Below, piece after piece: positions 29,689-33,968 of a stretch of 33,968 nucleotides of DNA. How positions within the stretch are numbered: position 1 is the stretch's first letter; every line of letters begins with the position of its first letter. Below the pieces are notes generated by a model that saw nothing but the letters and a program-made list of their open reading frames with translations, was not told the origin of the DNA and did no database searches. Source of the stretch: Patescibacteria group bacterium (lineage in GTDB: Bacteria > Patescibacteriota > Kazan-3B-28 > UBA10110); the NCBI GenBank assembly GCA_016936175.1, contig JAFGPN010000014.1, positions 1-33,968 of the forward strand, in the 5' to 3' direction. The position numbers and the translations under genes were made by a program.

Positions 29689-30648
29689 GTGGAAGCAATC
29701 AATATTCCAGCCATCAAGATAGTTAAAGACGAAGGTAGCTCCGCAGTGTTTGTAATCGAACCGTTCTATCCTGGTTACGGTACAACAGTAGGTAACGCAC
29801 TTCGTCGGGTGTTGTTAACCTCGTTGCCGGGCGCTGCTGCCACGGCTTTTCGGGTTACCGGTATCGATCACGAATTTACCACCTTGGATGGGGTAAAGGA
29901 AGATGCAGTGGAGATTATGCTTAATATTAAGAATCTCCGGTTTGCTATGCACGAGGAGGGGCCAGTTACCGCTAGTTTCAAGGTTAGTAAGGCCGGGGCG
30001 GTAACCGGGAAGGATCTTAAACTGCCCAGTTCGGTAGAGCTGGTTAATCCAGAGCAGCACATCGCTACCCTAACCACCAATCGTCCCTTCGAGGGCGAGG
30101 TTAGGATTGAACGTGGCCGCGGCTATCTTTTGAGCGGAGAGATCGATGACAGAGAGTTTGCTATCGGCACTATTGCTATCGATGCTGTCTTTTCGCCAGT
30201 TCGACGGTGTAGTATCCAAGTCGAAAGCACTCGTGTCGGAGAGCGGGTTGATTACGATAAATTAACCATCGAGGTCGAAACCGACGGCACCGTTACCCCC
30301 AGAGAAGCGATCAAGCAATCGGCTGATATTCTGTTAGCCCAATTCGGCACCTTAACCGAAACTCCCGTGCCCGTTAGTAAACCGGAAGAGGTTATCGAAA
30401 CTCCGTCCGAAGAGACAGCCGAAGCCGAGGCTCCGGATGCCAAAAACAACGACCCCAAAGGATTTTCGGTCGAAGAAATTAACTTATCGATTCGCACCAC
30501 TAACGCCTTAGTTCAAAACGGATTAAAGAAAGTAAAAGATATTCTCTCGGCAGGCCGTAAAGGTTTGTTGGAGATGAAGGGCGTGGGCGAGCGGGCGGTG
30601 ACCGAAATCGCCGACAAGATGGACGAATTAGGATTGGAGTTTAATTAA
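29689..30648 (+). CDS. rpoA: DNA-directed RNA polymerase subunit alpha
   Basis: FVIEPFYPGYGTTVGNALRRVLLTSLPGAAATAFRV; alpha-CTD INLSIRTTNALVQNGLKKVKDIL; GTG start with GGAGGG upstream. Confidence 0.98.
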   Translation: MEAINIPAIKIVKDEGSSAVFVIEPFYPGYGTTVGNALRRVLLTSLPGAAATAFRVTGIDHEFTTLDGVKEDAVEIMLNIKNLRFAMHEEGPVTASFKVSKAGAVTGKDLKLPSSVELVNPEQHIATLTTNRPFEGEVRIERGRGYLLSGEIDDREFAIGTIAIDAVFSPVRRCSIQVESTRVGERVDYDKLTIEVETDGTVTPREAIKQSADILLAQFGTLTETPVPVSKPEEVIETPSEETAEAEAPDAKNNDPKGFSVEEINLSIRTTNALVQNGLKKVKDILSAGRKGLLEMKGVGERAVTEIADKMDELGLEFN

Positions 30649-30652
30649 GTTT

Positions 30653-31003
30653 ATGCGCCAAGTTACCGGGGGAAAGATCGGTCGAGTAAAAAAGAAGCGG
30701 GAGAGCCTGCTAACCAATTTAGTATTGTCGCTAATCCTTTACGAAAAAGTTACCACTACGCTGGCCAAAGCCAAATTGGTTTTACCGCTCGTAGAGCGGT
30801 TAACCCATCGAGCCAAAACTGATAATCTGCAAACCAAGCAGTATTTGATGAAGCGATTGTTTAGTAACCAGTTATTAGTTAAAAAGATAACCAAAGAGAT
30901 TGCCCCTCGTTACATTAAGAAAACCGGCGGATATCTAAGGATTATTAAACTACAACCACGTCCTGGTGATGCCGCTCGGATGGCTCGCATTGAATTTGTT
31001 TAG
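30653..31003 (+). CDS. rplQ: 50S ribosomal protein L17
   Basis: RESLLTNLVLSLILYEKVTTTLAKAKLVLPLVERLTHRAK...GGYLRIIKLQPRPGDAARMARIEFV. Confidence 0.96.
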   Translation: MRQVTGGKIGRVKKKRESLLTNLVLSLILYEKVTTTLAKAKLVLPLVERLTHRAKTDNLQTKQYLMKRLFSNQLLVKKITKEIAPRYIKKTGGYLRIIKLQPRPGDAARMARIEFV

Positions 31004-31010
31004 TTAAAAA

Positions 31011-31445
31011 ATGAAGAAGACTACCCGAAGACCAAAACCAGCAGAGATTAAGGAGATTTGGCATCTTATCGATGCTAAGGGGTTAGTGTTGGGTAGGTTA
31101 TCTACCAAGATTGCCAACATATTGATGGGCAAAAACACACCGATGTTTGATCCAGCGATTACCCCTAAAACCAAGGTGGTGGTAATTAATGCTAACGATA
31201 TTAAACTCACCGGACGTAAGCTAGAGCAGAAAGAACATATTCGTTACAGCGGATATCCCGGGGGGCTCAGTCGAATCCCGATGGCTCGGATAATGGCAGA
31301 AAAATCACCCGAGGCGTTACGGCATGCAGTCTACGGGATGTTGCCCAAAAATCGCTTACGCAAAGGTCGGATGGATAATCTAAAAATTTATGCCACCGAG
31401 GCGCATCCTCATCAGGCCCAGAACCCAATTAAGTTAGAATTATAA
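31011..31445 (+). CDS. rplM: 50S ribosomal protein L13
   Basis: [34 protein letters not shown]...[27 protein letters not shown]. Confidence 0.97.
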   Translation: MKKTTRRPKPAEIKEIWHLIDAKGLVLGRLSTKIANILMGKNTPMFDPAITPKTKVVVINANDIKLTGRKLEQKEHIRYSGYPGGLSRIPMARIMAEKSPEALRHAVYGMLPKNRLRKGRMDNLKIYATEAHPHQAQNPIKLEL

Positions 31446-31446
31446 T

Positions 31447-31860
31447 ATGACTCCAACAGCACCAAAATTTTCCGGCAAGTATCATTACGGCACCGGTCGG
31501 CGAAAGACCGCCACAGCTCGCGTTCGTTTATACGAGGGGAGTGGCCAGGTTGTAATTAATGGCAAACCATCCAAGATTTATCTTGCGCCGGCCAGTTTGT
31601 TAGATATTATCCTGCAACCTCTGATAGCCGTTGGGATGAAGGAGCGGTTTGATGTCTCTGTGGTCGTGGCCGGTGGTGGCCCTAAAAGCCAGACCGAAGC
31701 AATTCGTCACGGGATAGCCAGAGCTCTTTTGGATGTTGATGTTACTCTGCGCAAAACCCTCAAAAGCGCCGGGCTACTTACCCGCGACCCCAGGGCCAAG
31801 GAACGCAAAAAACCTGGGCTTAAGCGAGCTCGTCGGGCGCCGCAGTTTGCAAAACGTTAA
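31447..31860 (+). CDS. rpsI: 30S ribosomal protein S9
   Basis: [29 protein letters not shown]...[20 protein letters not shown]...[28 protein letters not shown]. Confidence 0.98.
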   Translation: MTPTAPKFSGKYHYGTGRRKTATARVRLYEGSGQVVINGKPSKIYLAPASLLDIILQPLIAVGMKERFDVSVVVAGGGPKSQTEAIRHGIARALLDVDVTLRKTLKSAGLLTRDPRAKERKKPGLKRARRAPQFAKR

Positions 31861-31884
31861 CCTCGTAGCATTTCCTCCCCGTTG

Positions 31885-31942
31885 TCATCCCGGAAACGCC
31901 TTACTGCCATAGGCCTTCATAAATAACTTATCCGGGATCTAA
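31885..31942. repeat. TGTCAT-headed palindromic repeat in rpsI-secE spacer
   Basis: tgtcATCCCGGAaacgcc ... cttaTCCGGGATcta; 8-bp perfect terminal inversion. Confidence 0.6.
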
Positions 31943-31948
31943 TCTCTA

Positions 31949-32236
31949 ATGTCAATGTTCAAAATCATCAAGCAATTTGTGTTGGAAGCCCTCCGCGAAC
32001 TAGGCCGGGTAACTTGGCCAAGCCGAATAACCGTTATCCGGATGACCATCAGTGTAGTTATTATCTCGGCTCTGTTCGGCTTATTCGCTGGCTTGGCCGA
32101 TCTTGGGATTACCAGCGCCTTACGAGAGATGCTGATACTGAAAGAATCACGTCAGATGTACAATCCGACGGACCAAAATAACCCGATTCAGGTTAATCCA
32201 GAAGATATTCAAGTAGATACTACTCCAGTTCAATAA
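31949..32236 (+). CDS. secE: Preprotein translocase subunit SecE
   Basis: FVLEALRELGRVTWPSRITVIRMTISVVIISALFGLFAGLADLGIT; directly upstream of nusG. Confidence 0.92.
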   Translation: MSMFKIIKQFVLEALRELGRVTWPSRITVIRMTISVVIISALFGLFAGLADLGITSALREMLILKESRQMYNPTDQNNPIQVNPEDIQVDTTPVQ

Positions 32237-32237
32237 A

Positions 32238-32855
32238 ATGGCAGAAGAAAACATCCCACAATCCGAAGAAGAGGTTATCGAAGAGACCCAAAACGGCGAT
32301 AAAGCCACTTTGGATGCTTTAAACGATGCCAGTCCCGGTCAATGGTATGTTTTGCACACCTATTCTGGCTACGAAGATGCAGTAGCAGATAGTTTGCGTC
32401 AGCGCATCGAATCGCTGGATATGGGTGACAAGATCTTTAAAGTGTTGGTGCCTAAAGAAAAGCAGATTGAGATTAAAAACGGCAAGCGTAAAACGGTTGA
32501 AAAAAAGATATTCCCCGGTTATGTTCTGGTTAAGATGACTGTAACGGAAGCCTCCTGGTACGTGGTTCGCAATACCCCCAACGTTACTGGCTTTATTGGC
32601 TCCGGTACCGTACCGGTACCAATCGATGATATCGAGATGGACACCATTAAAAAACGGATGCGGGTAGAAGAGCCTAAGCACAAGATTGATCTGCGAATGG
32701 GGGATTTGGTTCATATCAACGACGGCCCATTTAAGGATTACGACGGCACTGTCAGCGAAATTGATGAAGCCCGCGGCAAAATTAAAGTATTAGTTTCCAT
32801 CTTTGGCCGCGAAACCCCCGTCGAACTAGATTTCCTCCAAGTCAAAAAAGTCTAA
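32238..32855 (+). CDS. nusG: Transcription termination/antitermination protein NusG
   Basis: WYVLHTYSGYEDAVADSLRQRIESL...KIFPGYVLVKMT...VRNTPNVTGFIGSG; KOW DGPFKDYDGTVSEID. Confidence 0.97.
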   Translation: MAEENIPQSEEEVIEETQNGDKATLDALNDASPGQWYVLHTYSGYEDAVADSLRQRIESLDMGDKIFKVLVPKEKQIEIKNGKRKTVEKKIFPGYVLVKMTVTEASWYVVRNTPNVTGFIGSGTVPVPIDDIEMDTIKKRMRVEEPKHKIDLRMGDLVHINDGPFKDYDGTVSEIDEARGKIKVLVSIFGRETPVELDFLQVKKV

Positions 32856-32872
32856 ATGTAAACAGCGAATTA

Positions 32873-32976
32873 CTAATTCCTAATTGACCTAATGTCTAAT
32901 CAAATCCCAATAATCAATTCTTAGCAATTAGGCATTCGTCATTAATTAGAAATTAGATATTAGGCATTAGAAATTA
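32873..32976. repeat. Inverted pair of heptad-phased ATTAGNN arrays in nusG-rpmG spacer
   Basis: ATTAGAA-ATTAGAT-ATTAGGC-ATTAGAA-ATTA at 32945-32976; left arm ctaattcctaattgacctaatgtctaat 32873-32900 is its imperfect reverse complement. Confidence 0.7.
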
Positions 32977-32984
32977 TTTACTAC

Positions 32985-33007
32985 TATGGCTCAAAAAGGT
33001 AAGATTC
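32985..33007 (+). repeat. 23-bp direct repeat, copy 1 (duplicated rpmG start)
   Basis: tatggctcaaaaaggtaagattc, identical to 33085-33107. Confidence 0.97.
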
Positions 33008-33013
33008 TCCTCT

Positions 33014-33053
33014 TGTCATTCCCGATCGGAGCGAAGCATCCGGGTCGGGAATC
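33014..33053. repeat. TGTCATTCCCG palindromic repeat between the duplicated rpmG starts
   Basis: tgtcATTCCCGAtCGGAgcgaagcaTCCGggTCGGGAATcca hairpin. Confidence 0.75.
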
Positions 33054-33084
33054 CAGGCAATAACGTAAGTTTTTAATCAACATT

Positions 33085-33107
33085 TATGGCTCAAAAAGGT
33101 AAGATTC
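33085..33107 (+). repeat. 23-bp direct repeat, copy 2 (true rpmG start)
   Basis: tatggctcaaaaaggtaagattc. Confidence 0.97.
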
Positions 33108-33268
33108 AAAAAAAGATTAAACGTCCGCTGATCAAGCTGCTCTGCACGGAATGCAAACAGACGTATTATCATACTCGAAAAAATCCAACCAACACCCCGG
33201 ACCGGATTAATCGATTAAAGTTCTGCAAAATCTGCCGCAAACGCACTCCCCACAAAGAAACCAAATAA
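33086..33268 (+). CDS. rpmG: 50S ribosomal protein L33 (zinc-binding type)
   Basis: RPLIKLLCTECKQTYYHTRKNPTNTPDRINRLKFCKICRKRTPHKETK. Confidence 0.93.
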   Translation: MAQKGKIQKKIKRPLIKLLCTECKQTYYHTRKNPTNTPDRINRLKFCKICRKRTPHKETK

Positions 33269-33272
33269 GATT

Positions 33273-33312
33273 AGCGGGTCAGTGAATTAGCAGGTCAGCG
33301 GGTCAGTTCTGT
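33273..33312. repeat. Octad-phased array downstream of rpmG
   Basis: AGCGGGTC-AGTGAATT-AGCAGGTC-AGCGGGTC-AGTTCTGT. Confidence 0.7.
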
Positions 33313-33313
33313 A

Positions 33314-33422
33314 GCTGTCATCCTGAACCCTCTCTTGTGTCATTGCGAGTACGTTCGCTACGCTCAGTATAAACTCCGCGCGGCAATCTCCCCCTGCTGT
33401 CATCCTGAACTCGTTTCAGGAT
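33314..33422. repeat. Nested TGTCAT-headed palindromic repeats
   Basis: gctgtcatcctgaac at 33314-33328 and again 33396-33410 (second copy continues into perfect hairpin atcctgaa-ctcgt-ttcaggat); between them tgtcattgcgag...gcggcaatctc. Confidence 0.7.
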
Positions 33423-33436
33423 TTTAACCCATTATT

Positions 33437-33481
33437 CTTTTCGCTACCACTTTGCTCGTCCAAAGTGGTAGCACCGAAAGG
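33437..33481. repeat. Strong hairpin (cttttcg ctaccacttt gctcgtcc aaagtggtag cac cgaaagg)
   Basis: 10-bp perfect inner stem extended by a 7-bp outer stem with one wobble pair. Confidence 0.7.
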
Positions 33482-33530
33482 ACGGCCAGGGCCTAAGGCC
33501 CCCCTTCGGGGTCGTCGGGGCTATTCAATG

Positions 33531-33617
33531 GCTAAATCCGTGGGCGCTCTCGCTGAACTCGTCGTCCGTCAGCTGACGGACTCCTCAGACAACAGCTCCG
33601 CCCAACCCGGATTTAGC
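33531..33617. repeat. Long hairpin enclosing an 18-bp perfect palindrome
   Basis: gctaaatccg/cggatttagc (10 bp) plus tgggcg/cgccca (6 bp); inside it gtccgtcagctgacggac at 33564-33581. Confidence 0.7.
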
Positions 33618-33661
33618 TCATTTCAGTACGCTCCTCCTCCGATGGCGATAAAACCACGGTA

Positions 33662-33686
33662 AAACCCCGCTCCCGTAGCGGGGTTT
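33662..33686. terminator. Terminator-like hairpin
   Basis: aaaccccgct-cccgt-agcggggttt, 10-bp perfect stem; usable on either strand. Confidence 0.65.
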
Positions 33687-33687
33687 G

Positions 33688-33696
33688 TGGTAAAAT
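33688..33696 (+). promoter_or_regulatory. Candidate extended -10 (TGgTAAAAT) for tRNA-Trp
   Basis: TG-N-TAAAAT 20 nt before the tRNA 5' end; no clear -35. Confidence 0.35.
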
Positions 33697-33711
33697 ACAC
33701 CTGTACTTACC

Positions 33712-33968
33712 CTATAGGCCTGTGGTGAAGTGGTATCTCGTCGGTCTCCAAAACCGAAGTCGGGGGTTCGATTCCCTCCAGGCCTGCCAGTCAGAAATAA
33801 TACCGGCTAATGCTGGTGTTTTTTCTTTATCAGAGCCAACTTTATCGAGTTCTAACCGAAGATATTGTTTCTCAAGTTTTGGATAACCGTTTTTGATTGG
33901 TTTAAGCCAAGGATGAGCTTCCAGAGTGAGTATTCCGTCTTTAAGCTGAAAGTTCTGACCGATCGAAG
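33712..33968 (-). CDS. C-terminal part of a minus-strand protein, possibly a site-specific (serine) recombinase, running antisense through tRNA-Trp
   Basis: Open frame from window edge: SIGQNFQLKDGILTLEAHPWLKPIKNGYPKLEKQYLRLELDKVGSDKEKTPALAGIISDWQAWRESNPRLRFWRPTRYHFTTGL*. Family call is from remembered resemblance only. Confidence 0.5.
   Translation of the reverse strand, partial: SIGQNFQLKDGILTLEAHPWLKPIKNGYPKLEKQYLRLELDKVGSDKEKTPALAGIISDWQAWRESNPRLRFWRPTRYHFTTGL
33716..33789 (+). tRNA. tRNA-Trp (anticodon CCA), 3' CCA encoded
   Basis: Acceptor AGGCCTG/CAGGCCT, anticodon arm TCGGT-CTCCAAA-ACCGA, T arm GGGGG-TTCGATT-CCCTC, discriminator G then CCA. Confidence 0.95.
33803..33827 (+). terminator. 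Candidate intrinsic terminator after tRNA-Trp, inside the minus-strand ORF
   Basis: accggc-taat-gctggt stem followed by gttttttct. Confidence 0.55.

Noticed and set aside
32605-32622. ggtaccgtaccggtacc near-palindrome in nusG
   Set aside because: Inside conserved NusG coding sequence; explained by codons for GTVPVP.
12513-33312. CRISPR array interpretation of the phased repeats
   Set aside because: Unit period is 7-8 nt with no spacer-repeat structure of CRISPR size and no cas genes.
33465-33662. 65-aa ORF MVAPKGRPGPKAPLRGRRGYS...
   Set aside because: GTG start inside a hairpin; whole frame covers overlapping palindromes; composition looks non-coding.
33437-33690. tmRNA, RNase P RNA or SRP RNA in the hairpin block
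   Set aside because: No tRNA-like ends with tag ORF, no P4 (GAGGAAAGTCC/ACAGAAA) core and no GGAAG SRP tetraloop motif on either strand.
1-33968. Alternative genetic code with UGA read as Gly (code 25)
   Set aside because: htpX, rplN, adk and map all end at TGA at the expected C-termini, so UGA is a stop here.

Overview
The window is a nearly complete, plus-strand informational super-operon of a bacterium that looks like CPR/Patescibacteria. Gene order is MazG-like, LysM, DUF218, lemA, htpX-like, duplicated-domain exported protein, rpoB-rpoC, rpsL-rpsG-fusA-tuf, the S10/spc/alpha ribosomal cluster (rpsJ to rplQ with secY-adk-map-infA), rplM-rpsI, secE-nusG-rpmG and tRNA-Trp(CCA). rpmD (L30) is missing between rpsE and rplO. 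A minus-strand ORF (possibly the C-terminus of a site-specific recombinase) enters from the right edge and runs antisense through tRNA-Trp. The coding content is conserved; the unusual signal lies in the spacers. (1) Three MITE-like elements (about 115, 135 and 135 bp) share 14-bp terminal inverted repeats (CCCCRTTAGAAAYC-like) and have 4-bp target duplications (TGAG/TGAG, TTGA/TTGA, TAGG/TAAG). They sit at or just after the stop codons of htpX, rpoC and rpsN. The first appears to have split an ancestral ATGA stop/start overlap and turned the downstream ATG into GTG. (2) TGTCAT-headed palindromic repeats; two copies are flanked by long direct repeats of host sequence (23 bp duplicating the start of rpmG; 15 bp inside another repeat). 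(3) Low-identity arrays strictly phased at 7-8 nt (NTYAGNNN octads, ATTAGNN heptads), two of them arranged as inverted pairs, in the spacers rpsG/fusA, rpsM/rpsK, nusG/rpmG and after rpmG. (4) A dense block of hairpins just upstream of tRNA-Trp. All calls come from reading the sequence; no database search was run.
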